12,333 nucleotides of DNA from JADFOB01 sp964651325 (GTDB lineage Bacteria > Planctomycetota > Phycisphaerae > UBA1845): positions 1 through 12,333 of the forward strand of contig CAZYXP010000109.1 of the NCBI GenBank assembly GCA_964651325.1, read 5' to 3'. The position numbers and the translations under genes are program-made. Position 1 is the stretch's first letter. Each line of letters opens with the position of its first letter. Positions 1 to 7,061 of this stretch are shown piece after piece. The notes under the pieces were generated by a model. The model had not been told where the DNA came from. It was given only the letters and a program-made list of their open reading frames with translations, and searched no databases.

Positions 1-54
1 AGCGACATCGGAGCGATTACAAAACCGCTGCTCTGCCAACTGAGCTACGGTGGC
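1..54 (-). tRNA. partial tRNA-Thr(TGT), 5' half only
   Basis: Read on the minus strand from 54 leftward, the sequence gives a normal tRNA 5' half: 7-nt acceptor strand GCCACCG (54-48), TA, D-stem GCTC (45-42), D-loop AGTTGGCA, D-stem GAGC (33-30), A26, anticodon strand GCGGT (28-24) and loop TTTGTAA (23-17), with anticodon TGT for Thr. The 3' anticodon strand should be ACCGC but is TCGCT (16-12), which does not pair in the standard register. Pairing AGCGG with TCGCT is possible only with an 8-nt loop and no residue 26. The window ends before any T-arm could be seen. It is either a tRNA broken at the anticodon loop (for example an attachment-site junction) or an unusual or mis-assembled tRNA. 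Confidence 0.6.
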
Positions 55-74
55 AAACTACTTGGCATACAGCA

Positions 75-102
75 CTTATGGCGATTCCATTCTGGCGTTG
101 AA
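75..102 (-). promoter_or_regulatory. possible sigma70-like promoter for the tRNA
   Basis: On the minus strand TTCAAC (102-97) and CATAAG (80-75) are separated by 16 nt and lie about 20 nt upstream of the tRNA 5' end at 54. Each box matches the sigma70 consensus only partly, so this is a placement guess. The rest of 55-188 contains no convincing gene. Confidence 0.2.
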
Positions 103-106
103 GGCC

Positions 107-130
107 TGACGACAACCTTGACGACAACCT
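107..130. repeat. 12-bp tandem duplication
   Basis: TGACGACAACCT occurs twice with no spacer (107-118 and 119-130), in the non-coding spacer between the tRNA start and the recombinase remnant. Two perfect copies suggest a recent small duplication or a direct-repeat protein-binding site. Nothing shows which. Confidence 0.7.
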
Positions 131-431
131 GCCGAAAGGCCAAACTTCTGACTGCAGGTTCGAAGCGCGATCTGCAGCGTGAATTCTCATGGCAAACCAT
201 CGAGGAACCAAACCCAAAAAGCCTTATCGGTCGTTTCCCCTTACGGCCTATCCTAACGGCCAATGGCGAAAAAAGATCAGGGGCAAGGTCCATTTCTTTG
301 GCGTTTGGACCGTTCCAAACGCTGCGATTGAGCAATACCACAAGATCGCTGTGGACCCATACTCGAGCCGCGACCCGTCAGTGAGCGTATCTAGCAAGGA
401 CCCCACGGTCAAGAAACTGGGAAACATGTAC

Positions 432-441
432 CTGCCGTACC
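432..441. repeat. left 10-bp target-site duplication
   Basis: CTGCCGTACC directly precedes the left inverted repeat of the 143-bp element and is repeated exactly at 585-594, directly after the right inverted repeat. Confidence 0.85.
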
Positions 442-584
442 CAGGGCAACCGCGTTCTAAGAATTCTCATGCGGTGTTCGCTCTTGAGGTTGAGCGGATC
501 CACGATTTCGGCCACATGAAGCAGGGGACAATAAGCCCGACTCAGTCTACAAGTCCGCCCAAGAGTTAGGATGCGGTCGCCCTG
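442..584. mobile_element. 143-bp MITE-like non-autonomous element with terminal inverted repeats
   Basis: The ends are imperfect 19-bp inverted repeats: CAGGGCAACCGCGTTCTAA at 442-460, and CAGGGCGACCGCATCCTAA as the complement of 566-584 (16 of 19 identical). Perfect 10-bp direct repeats flank it. The insertion adds 153 bp to the recombinase gene without shifting frame, but brings in TAG at 567-569. It has no open frame of its own that looks like a protein, so it must have been moved by a transposase supplied from elsewhere. The 9-13-bp target duplications of the IS4 superfamily would fit, but I cannot assign a family from 143 bp. Confidence 0.85.
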
Positions 585-594
585 CTGCCGTACC
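585..594. repeat. right 10-bp target-site duplication
   Basis: Second exact copy of CTGCCGTACC (first at 432-441). The recombinase frame resumes here as LPYQMERAA. Confidence 0.85.
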
Positions 595-793
595 AGATGG
601 AGCGGGCCGCCTCCGGTCAGATAGGACTTCGATGGTTTGAGGATTGCCGGCGCGTGGTCCGTCATTTCGCGAAAGGAGTGGGCGTCGCACGAGTTCTCGA
701 ATCACTCACGGCCACTGATTTCCAAGAGTACCGACGAATTCTGGTCATGGAAGGCCTCACGGGGAAGAAAGGCTTGGGTGTGCATGCTCTTAG

Positions 794-904
794 CAGTACA
801 GCGCAACGTCGTTCGGAGCGCAGGCTTCCAGCCTGCACGACCCGCGATGATGATGCAGGCAAGATGCCTGCGCTCCGGGTTTGTGACGACTTTGCGCTGT
901 ACTG
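794..904. mobile_element. 111-bp palindromic insertion element with paired internal hairpins
   Basis: The outer inverted repeat is CAGTACAGCGCAACGTCGT (794-812) against the complement of 886-904 (18 of 19 identical). An inner inverted repeat, CGGAGCGCAGGC (814-825), matches the complement of 867-878. Between them are two small hairpins with the same GCAGGC/GCCTGC stem and 5-nt loops: 820-836 (loop TTCCA) and 855-871 (loop AAGAT). TTAG flanks both sides (790-793 and 905-908). A duplication of up to 7 bp (TTAGCAG) is possible, because CAG belongs to both the repeat and the target. The net insertion is 115 bp and frameshifts the recombinase. It has no coding capacity. It resembles REP/BIME-like or MITE-type palindromes moved in trans. 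Confidence 0.8.
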
Positions 905-1100
905 TTAGCAGGACCATTACGGTGGTTCGCGGCATGTTTCGTGGGGCCGAGGAATCCGGATTGCTTGAGCATACGCCTCGGTGGAGCAGAGCTTTCGACG
1001 AACCGACCGCCAACTACGGAAGGCGCGAGAAAGCAAGACGGGCGCGCGAGAACGGTAGGAACATCTTCACCGCGCACGCGGTCGAGACGCTTAAGGGGGG

Positions 1101-2117
1101 TCACGGACGATCCCACGACCAGCGGGGGTTGTAGGTTGAAAAGTCGACTTGGTGGCAACCAACCGGAGTGACCATCAGCGCGTTAGCCGTCAGGACGATG
1201 GCGTTGAAGAGCTTCCAATGGACCTCAACATGCTCCGGACGTTGCGCCGAGCGGAACTGAAGTGACAACAGGAGCCCCGTTGTCCAGGCGCTCAAGCGGT
1301 GGAGTTCTCCATCCATCGCGTCTTGCGGGCTTGCCGGATCCAGAAAATGCGCCTTGACTTCCGTCGCCAACCGGTTCGACCCGTTAACCCGCACGTCGAA
1401 GCGATCTGCGATGAATGCCTCCGCCATGGATATGGCACGCCTGCGTTCATTGGCATCGATGAAGTCGCGATTGGCGCGGCGGATCGGGATCCACGTCTCG
1501 ATCACCGGAGTGGGGATGAGCAGTTCGATCTCAACGCCCCAATCTTCAACCGCAACAATCGAACGCACTGATCGATCGCCATTTCGCAAGGCGACCCAAT
1601 CCTTGCGGTGCGATGCGCATGGGCCGGTATCCTCGGCGGCACGCGCCGGCGTCTGCGTTACTGTTGCCGATAGGATGCGTACCAGCTCGACGTTTCCGCT
1701 GCTACCGAGGTAGATGGCGTTGCGACGCTCGCCGTTGACACAAACGGTCAGTGCGACGTTGGCGGTGTGCCCCGCGCCGCCTTTGCCTGGCGGCTTGAGC
1801 TGAAATGAAATGTACCGTGTATTCGGTGCGAGCGCATACCGAAGGATGCTGTCTTTGGCACGCGCGCTTGCCGGGCTCGTCGATGCGCGTCGACCAAGTA
1901 GCCGCACGCCTTGGTCATCGCAAATCGTGAGCTGTGCAAGCGTGGAATCCTTGTGCTCTTGGGGCTCTAGACGCACCTCAAGCGTATCACCGGTGATGGT
2001 GGCCATGCCTCGCGCGACTTTCAACGAATGGGCCGACGCTTCTTGTACAATGTCGCCAGCGGCAACCACAGCGGCAGCGACCACGATCGCTCGGGACATC
2101 ATCCTATTGGACGGCAT
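1101..2117 (-). CDS. secreted protein of unknown function, last gene of the GH38 cluster
   Basis: 338 aa; I do not recognise the family. The N-terminus has a signal peptide: a few polar residues and Arg9, a hydrophobic run AIVVAAAVVAAG, and a likely cleavage after EASA near residue 29, leaving a mature N-terminus HSLKVARG. The mature part alternates beta-like stretches, such as ATITGDTLEVRLEP and LTICDDQGVRLLG, with a few scattered Cys, and shows no catalytic motif I can name. ATG 2117 was chosen because GGAG lies 10 nt upstream. It overlaps the 3' end of the GH38 gene by 14 bp, which suggests translational coupling. Met6 and Met7 (2102, 2099) are alternatives with poorer ribosome-binding context. 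Convergent with the recombinase remnant, whose truncated end lies within a few bases of this stop codon. Confidence 0.75.
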   Translation of the reverse strand: MPSNRMMSRAIVVAAAVVAAGDIVQEASAHSLKVARGMATITGDTLEVRLEPQEHKDSTLAQLTICDDQGVRLLGRRASTSPASARAKDSILRYALAPNTRYISFQLKPPGKGGAGHTANVALTVCVNGERRNAIYLGSSGNVELVRILSATVTQTPARAAEDTGPCASHRKDWVALRNGDRSVRSIVAVEDWGVEIELLIPTPVIETWIPIRRANRDFIDANERRRAISMAEAFIADRFDVRVNGSNRLATEVKAHFLDPASPQDAMDGELHRLSAWTTGLLLSLQFRSAQRPEHVEVHWKLFNAIVLTANALMVTPVGCHQVDFSTYNPRWSWDRP

Positions 2118-5100
2118 GGATGTCGATCTCCGTGAAAAACGTGCCTAGCCCCATGTCTTCAACCGCCCATAGCAGGTGGCGAAAGGAACCAGCCGGAGAG
2201 ATGAATTCGCCGATGGATGAACCATGCACGCCGCCTTCGCCGAGTTTCCGGGTGTCGACGACCGCGATCAGGGTCCAGCCGGGGTGTTGGTCCGATCGAA
2301 TGTTGGCATCGGGCATGACCTCTTCGTTTGATCCCCAGAGGGAAAAGAACTGCGGCGCCCGATTGCTGCGATGCCAGGAATACGTGTTGATCCTCGAAAT
2401 CTTGATGGTCTTCCCCAGATCGACGAAGAAGCGACCCGCGTTGTCGTACCAAACGCAGCGTTGCGTGTCGTCTTCATGCGTTGCGGACTGACCGTCGTTG
2501 AGTCGCGGGAAGGTGCCATCTACGATTCCGGATCCGCTGTGGGGGCGGAAGTCGCCATGCCCATCGATAAACCGAAAAACAATTCCATTGCCACTGCCGG
2601 CGTCTGCGAAATCATGGGCGACCGGCGGTCCCATCGAGAGCGCATCAAACGATGATTGCCGATCGATCTTCACGGTGGCTACCGGCGTTTCATCTTGGAA
2701 GATCGGTGGTGCCGGTGGCGGATAGACATGTCGGAGTTTGATTGGCGCCCGATCGGTGAAATCATCGTAGAGCGGTGCGGCCAGTCTAACATCGGCATGA
2801 TCGGCCGCGACAACGGAGGCTGCCAGAATGTTGATCTTGTTGTTGGCCGGGAGCGTTAGCGACCTGGCTCCTTCAGGCATGTCGATCGCATACTTGAAGA
2901 GGTAGCTGAACTGGTAGGCCTCGTTACCCAGTTTGGCGTCGTGGCGGTGTGTGCAGAACCACGCGATCGGATCGCGCTTTATGTATCCGGGCTTGATTGC
3001 GATGACCTTGCCCTCGCAGCGATGGTCCACCTCTTTGAACGCGGTATCCCATTGTCGATCATCCCATTGGCCAACGAATCCCGTCCACTTCTGAATGGTG
3101 AGGTCGGTCGGCGCATCGTCCACGCGAAAGGTGCCCTCCGTGTCCTCGGTGGCGGCCGCCAGCAGATAGAGTTTGTCGAACCGGCCCGTGGGAAGCGGAA
3201 TCGTCTGACCATCGCACGGCATAGCGTTGGGAGACGAGGGCGTGGTCGGACCGAGTTCGAACGTGATGCCCTCGCTCACGATGCGTTTGCCCAGCATTTC
3301 GGCCGGAATGGAGCGTCCCATCGAATCCATCTGTCCGTCGGTGCGATCGGTGTCCGCCGAGACAACATCTTCATTAAGCGGCAAGACCACGGGCACGCAA
3401 CGCGGCGGGGGGAGCGAAGTCGGAGGCGCATCCAAACGCACTGCGAAGCTGCGCGGGCGGTAGGGCTGGGCGCCAAACACCAGCTTCCCGTCTTGAACAC
3501 TTGCCTCCCCGATTCGGCGTTCTTGACCATCGACCTCGTACGCATCAACAACACGGCTATGAAAACCCACGGCAACGCGATCGGCCGATCGCCCCCACAA
3601 CTCCTGTGTGCGCACAATGACACGGCCAGACGCCTCAGCCTGCTTGATGGCACGCACGTCCACCTGATCGGTGCTGACATTCAGGAGCGAAAAGGAACGG
3701 CCAAGGCGACCGGGATGCCGGCTGGTCGTAAACGCGCTCAGCGGTTGATTGAGCCGCCGACCCTGCCATTCACTTCGCGCTTCGCGCCAATTGCCGCTGT
3801 GGCCAAAGAGTGCATAGGTGAAGTCGTGGCGACCCCAATCCTGGCTGTGCTGGTCGAGGTAGCTGTGACGCACGCCGGGGGTGTACAGCAGCGTGAGGCG
3901 GACTTGATTGTCCGTGGGTTTGTCGGACCCAAACTTGCAATCCTCCAAAATGGTCACGCCGTAGTTGCCCGTTCTGTTGGTCAGATCAAACCATTCGTGA
4001 GACGGCACCTCGTACTTCACGGGGTCGTTGTTCGCGCGCTCGATGGTCCCCATCCCCCAATTGTAGGTTGCTTGCTCGTTTGAGACCGTTAGCGGGAACG
4101 ACGCCTTCAGGGCACACTGCGCCGATTGCCAATCCACGGTGTTCACGAACTCGACGCGCCGCCCGGCCGACCCGCGCGACAGTCGAATGCGTTGCGTGAA
4201 CAGCGAATCGCGCGAAGCACGCTGGACTTCCAGGGTGGCGCGAACGGGACCATCTTCGATCAGGGTGATCTTGGCCGGTCCATCGACGACGTCGATCGGA
4301 TCGTGCTTGCGATCCTCCCAATCCATGTTCCATGCCGGCCAGTTGGCGGGCTTTTCGTGCGTGAACTCCAGTTGCGCCGGAGCTGCAAGCAATTCGCGGT
4401 TCTTGCGTTTGTCGAAGATGCTCGCGACGTCGCCGGCATCGTTGAGTCGAACGCGGTAGTGCTCGTTTTCTAGCGATGTTGTCGTTGCGCTGAGTTGGCC
4501 GTCGCCCGGGAATGGTTGATCGGCAGAGCGGACATCAAACACCGTCAGCGACACCGACGGCACGTTGGCTACGAAGAGAATCTTCACGGTGTGGCCGCGC
4601 GGCAGCATGGTTCGTGCGATCGTCTGCGACGGAACCTCACGACCGGCCGCGTCGAACACTCGAATGGCCTTCGGCACCGACCCGTCAAACGCGACCGTGG
4701 CCTCCACAATGTCCTCACGGGCGATCGCAAGCGGGTTACAAACGAGAAGCGGCACCCCCTTCGTCGATGTGTCCATCGCGCCGGCTACGGCGCCCACCGA
4801 ATCGGTGAGCACCGCCGCGAACCCGTTGGCGGCCACGATCTCGTCGTTCCACGAATAGGTGTAGGCTCTTGGGATGCTTGTGCCCGGCAGGATGTCGTGC
4901 ATCTGATTGGCGAGCAGCCTTTCCCATGAGCGGTTGAGTTTCTGTTTCGGATAGGGCGCCCCGCCGAGCCAATCCGCGGCCACAGCCATGCGCTCGGCGG
5001 CATCGGCAAGAATCTCGTTCTTGCGATTCCATCGCTTCATATACGCCTGCGAGCTGAGGGTGCCTGCAGAATGCTGCGTCAAGAGCAAATCGCCACGATA

Positions 5101-6009
5101 CCGCGGCAGCCGCGCGCGTTGCTCGTTGGTGATGTCTCGGAACATTTGGTCGGAAGATGCGAGGGCCACATGGATTAGACTGTCAGGGTTGTCGATGCTG
5201 GCGAGATAGTTCTTGACGTCATCCTCGCGCGGTGCGCCGCCTTGATCGCCGACGCCGTAGTAGTGATAGTCGGCCCACACACCGTACTTGCGACCGTTGT
5301 TGTTGACGCGATCGACCCACTTCGGATTCGTATCCACGCGCCCCTGAATGCTGCTGACGTATGCCCCGGGGTCAAAGGCCGCGATAATGGAGGCCGAGTC
5401 CAGCCCCTCCCAAACCCCGATCGGGAAGGGAATCCCCACGGCCGAGCCCCAGGTAAGTTTCTGCGTCGAAAAGCCTTTGAGCCCGCAATGGGCCCAGATG
5501 GACGGCATGGAAGCGGGGAAGCCGAAACAATCCGGCAGCATGAAGTCGACGCTTTCTTTTCCGAACTCGCGGCGGAAGAAATCATTGCCGTATAGAACCT
5601 GCCGGATGACCGCCTCGGCCGAGGGCACGTTAACATCGCCTTCATCCACCGACGAGCCGGAGACGAACCAGCGACCGTCGGCGATGTATTGCTTGAGCTT
5701 CTCGTAGTGATCGGGGTAATACTCTTTCATCATCTGGTAGCGGACCGAGCCGGTGAAGCTAAAGACGTAGCCGGGGTACTTTTCGAAACGGTCGAAGTTC
5801 TGCTCGAGCGTGTCGAGGATGTACCGATCGATCGTCGTTGGAAAATCCCACCGCCACTGCGTGTCCAAATGGGCGTAGCCTACGCAGTAGAGCACTTTGT
5901 CTTTTGAGAGATCGAATCGTCTCGCGCCCGGCGGTTCGCCTAAGACAGGGCTTGATGCCCATGCCAACACAGCCAGACTCAAGCACAAGATGCGTTGCAG
6001 ATTGCTCAT
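2104..6009 (-). CDS. secreted glycoside hydrolase family 38 alpha-mannosidase-like enzyme
   Basis: 1301 aa. The signal peptide spans residues 1-24 (LCLSLAVLAWASSPVLG, then E25), so the enzyme acts in the periplasm or outside. The GH38 catalytic domain (about 38-320) has AHLDTQWRWDF with metal ligands His47 and Asp49, and LPDCFGFPASMP with the predicted nucleophile Asp160. The linker/middle domain has HSAGTLSSQAYMKRWNRKNE (from about 313) and MHDILPG with the fourth zinc ligand His371. By analogy with Golgi alpha-mannosidase II all four metal ligands are present. A GH38 C-terminal beta region follows to about 880. Roughly 400 further residues (to 1301) exceed the usual 800-1050 aa length; the last 153 (from DGHGDFRPHS, about 1149) look like a discoidin-type beta sandwich. 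Start ATG 6009 has GAGGA 6 nt upstream; the 30-codon upstream extension does not look like secreted-protein sequence. Expected reaction: retaining cleavage of alpha-mannosidic bonds; exact linkage unknown. Confidence 0.92.
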   Translation of the reverse strand: MSNLQRILCLSLAVLAWASSPVLGEPPGARRFDLSKDKVLYCVGYAHLDTQWRWDFPTTIDRYILDTLEQNFDRFEKYPGYVFSFTGSVRYQMMKEYYPDHYEKLKQYIADGRWFVSGSSVDEGDVNVPSAEAVIRQVLYGNDFFRREFGKESVDFMLPDCFGFPASMPSIWAHCGLKGFSTQKLTWGSAVGIPFPIGVWEGLDSASIIAAFDPGAYVSSIQGRVDTNPKWVDRVNNNGRKYGVWADYHYYGVGDQGGAPREDDVKNYLASIDNPDSLIHVALASSDQMFRDITNEQRARLPRYRGDLLLTQHSAGTLSSQAYMKRWNRKNEILADAAERMAVAADWLGGAPYPKQKLNRSWERLLANQMHDILPGTSIPRAYTYSWNDEIVAANGFAAVLTDSVGAVAGAMDTSTKGVPLLVCNPLAIAREDIVEATVAFDGSVPKAIRVFDAAGREVPSQTIARTMLPRGHTVKILFVANVPSVSLTVFDVRSADQPFPGDGQLSATTTSLENEHYRVRLNDAGDVASIFDKRKNRELLAAPAQLEFTHEKPANWPAWNMDWEDRKHDPIDVVDGPAKITLIEDGPVRATLEVQRASRDSLFTQRIRLSRGSAGRRVEFVNTVDWQSAQCALKASFPLTVSNEQATYNWGMGTIERANNDPVKYEVPSHEWFDLTNRTGNYGVTILEDCKFGSDKPTDNQVRLTLLYTPGVRHSYLDQHSQDWGRHDFTYALFGHSGNWREARSEWQGRRLNQPLSAFTTSRHPGRLGRSFSLLNVSTDQVDVRAIKQAEASGRVIVRTQELWGRSADRVAVGFHSRVVDAYEVDGQERRIGEASVQDGKLVFGAQPYRPRSFAVRLDAPPTSLPPPRCVPVVLPLNEDVVSADTDRTDGQMDSMGRSIPAEMLGKRIVSEGITFELGPTTPSSPNAMPCDGQTIPLPTGRFDKLYLLAAATEDTEGTFRVDDAPTDLTIQKWTGFVGQWDDRQWDTAFKEVDHRCEGKVIAIKPGYIKRDPIAWFCTHRHDAKLGNEAYQFSYLFKYAIDMPEGARSLTLPANNKINILAASVVAADHADVRLAAPLYDDFTDRAPIKLRHVYPPPAPPIFQDETPVATVKIDRQSSFDALSMGPPVAHDFADAGSGNGIVFRFIDGHGDFRPHSGSGIVDGTFPRLNDGQSATHEDDTQRCVWYDNAGRFFVDLGKTIKISRINTYSWHRSNRAPQFFSLWGSNEEVMPDANIRSDQHPGWTLIAVVDTRKLGEGGVHGSSIGEFISPAGSFRHLLWAVEDMGLGTFFTEIDIHAVQ
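2128..2131 (-). promoter_or_regulatory. ribosome binding site for the 338-aa gene
   Basis: GGAG on the minus strand, 10 nt before ATG 2117, lying inside the end of the GH38 coding region. It supports the overlapping start over the downstream ATG codons. Confidence 0.45.
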
Positions 6010-6015
6010 GATTTT

Positions 6016-6020
6016 TCCTC
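6016..6020 (-). promoter_or_regulatory. ribosome binding site fixing the GH38 start
   Basis: GAGGA on the minus strand, 6 nt before ATG 6009. It decides the start in favour of Met-Ser-Asn-Leu, directly followed by the signal peptide, instead of an in-frame start 90 nt upstream at 6099 inside the permease gene. Confidence 0.7.
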
Positions 6021-6061
6021 GTTGCCCAGCACACTTAGCCGCTCGATACCGCAAGGATTCG

Positions 6062-7060
6062 TCATCTCGGCCCCAACCGGCGCAGGCCCGCGTCGGCAAG
6101 GCTCGCGGCTAGAATGACGCCTCCAAGGACGACCTTCTGCCAGAAGTGTTCGACGTGGAGCAGGTTCAGGCTGTTGTTGAGAGTACCGATGATGAGCACC
6201 CCCACGAGCGTTCCCGTCACCGAACCACGACCGCCGAACAAACTCGTCCCGCCGACGACCACCGCGGCGATGACGTTCAGCTCCCACATTTCGCCCACCT
6301 TCGGATCGCCAGCCATCAACTTGGCATCGTGCAACACGCCCGCGAGGCCGGCCAGGGCGCCGGTAATCAGATAGACGGCCATCTTTGTGCGCCGCACAGG
6401 GATGCCCGCGAGCCGGGCGGCCTCCTCATTGCTTCCCACAGCCACGACGCCGCGACCGAAGACGGAACGCGCCAGCAGCACGGCCGACGCGACATAGGCG
6501 ATCAACATGATCAACACCGGCACGGGCAAAGCCCTGCCAAGTGCCGACTCGAACACGAATCCCCGGCCCAGCCATCGAAGTTCGTCGCAAAACTCGTACA
6601 CGGGTTGACCTTCGCACAAAATAAATGCGCATCCGCGGGCGATGAGCATGGCCGCCAGCGTGACGATAAACGGAGGAACGGAAAACCGAGCGACGATTGA
6701 ACCTGATCCGGCGCCAATGCCGGCGCCTGTGCCTACGCCGCAAAGCATCCCGAGCCCAATCGACATGACCGGAGACCAATCGTTTGTATTTCGCATGACC
6801 ACGGCGGCCACTACGCCGGTCAGCGCCACGATGGAACCCACCGACAGATCAATCCCGCCCGTTACGATGACAAGCGTCATGCCAAATGCGATCAGCGCTT
6901 CGAAGGAAACCTGGCGCATGACGTTGATGAGGTTTTCCGGGCGCGTGAATCGCCCCTCCGTGAGTACGGAGACGGTGACAACGAGTGCCAATAGAATCAA
7001 CGGCATGCGAAATGCGATCAGGAACTGGAGGGCTCGCGAGGTGGGTGAAGAGGTTGTCAT
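6062..7060 (-). CDS. sugar ABC transporter permease, RbsC type
   Basis: 332 aa, very hydrophobic, with roughly eight to ten membrane segments. The conserved block characteristic of ribose/xylose/galactose-type permeases is present: NLINVMRQVSFEALIAFGMT followed by LVIVTGGIDLSVGSIVAL. The late loop GGTSLFGGRGSVTGTLVGV, which contacts the ATPase, is also intact. It forms the inner-membrane channel of an importer with the neighbouring ATPase and binding protein. ATG 7060 was chosen: it is 1 nt after the ATPase stop codon (7062-7064), with GGGTGAG ending 7 nt upstream. A GTG at 7072, overlapping the ATPase gene by 11 bp, is the alternative and would add four residues. Length is normal for the family. 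No damage is seen. The substrate cannot be read from the sequence. Confidence 0.92.
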   Translation of the reverse strand: MTTSSPTSRALQFLIAFRMPLILLALVVTVSVLTEGRFTRPENLINVMRQVSFEALIAFGMTLVIVTGGIDLSVGSIVALTGVVAAVVMRNTNDWSPVMSIGLGMLCGVGTGAGIGAGSGSIVARFSVPPFIVTLAAMLIARGCAFILCEGQPVYEFCDELRWLGRGFVFESALGRALPVPVLIMLIAYVASAVLLARSVFGRGVVAVGSNEEAARLAGIPVRRTKMAVYLITGALAGLAGVLHDAKLMAGDPKVGEMWELNVIAAVVVGGTSLFGGRGSVTGTLVGVLIIGTLNNSLNLLHVEHFWQKVVLGGVILAASLADAGLRRLGPR

Positions 7061-7061
7061 G

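Larger units (their letters stand above)
189..1098 (+). pseudogene. tyrosine recombinase (phage-type integrase) remnant, N-terminal half
   Basis: The start ATG (189) follows an in-frame TGA at 180-182. The first block (189-431) encodes the N-terminal arm, with motifs such as KKPYRSFPLT, NGQWRKKIRGK and HFFGVW. Codons from 585 on encode the SAM-like core-binding domain (WFEDCRRVVRHFAKGVGV, then EGLTGKKGLGVHALS). After a frame change it continues at about 908 with SRTITVVRGMF and SGLLEHTPRWSRAFDEP, ending near 1092. Two insertions interrupt it: 153 bp (51 codons, carrying an in-frame TAG at 567-569) and 115 bp (the +1 frameshift). Deleting both rejoins NMYLPYQMERAASGQIG and GVHALSRTITVV, which agrees with what I recall of intact relatives. 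The catalytic domain with the Arg, HxxR and Tyr residues is absent: similarity stops a few bases before the stop codon of the convergent gene at 1101. It is non-functional. Confidence 0.8.

Noticed and set aside
157..164. GGTTCGAA on the plus strand, resembling a tRNA T-loop, as a possible displaced tRNA 3' half
   Set aside because: The flanking bases do not form a T-stem, no acceptor strand follows, and it lies on the opposite strand to the partial tRNA.
290..296. Possible CRISPR or phage-defence content in the left region
   Set aside because: No regularly spaced repeats and no defence-type proteins are present. The repeats seen are target duplications, inverted element ends and one tandem pair.
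290..298. Second ATPase domain Walker A GLVGAGRSS (residues 290-298 of the 7062-8567 product) as an inactivating mutation
   Set aside because: The altered second Walker A is a normal feature of the RbsA/XylG subfamily, so it is not evidence of damage.
790..1158. Minus-strand frame of 122 codons across the palindromic element and recombinase remnant
   Set aside because: It crosses the inserted palindrome and the pseudogene in antisense, with no family-like sequence.
2941..4083. Long plus-strand open frame (380 codons) opposite the GH38 gene
   Set aside because: It is the antisense shadow of a clear GH38 coding region in GC-rich DNA. The protein is low in recognisable motifs and rich in Arg/His, as shadows are.
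6146..6700. Plus-strand frame of 184 codons opposite the permease
   Set aside because: His/Arg-rich antisense reading of a well-conserved RbsC-type permease.
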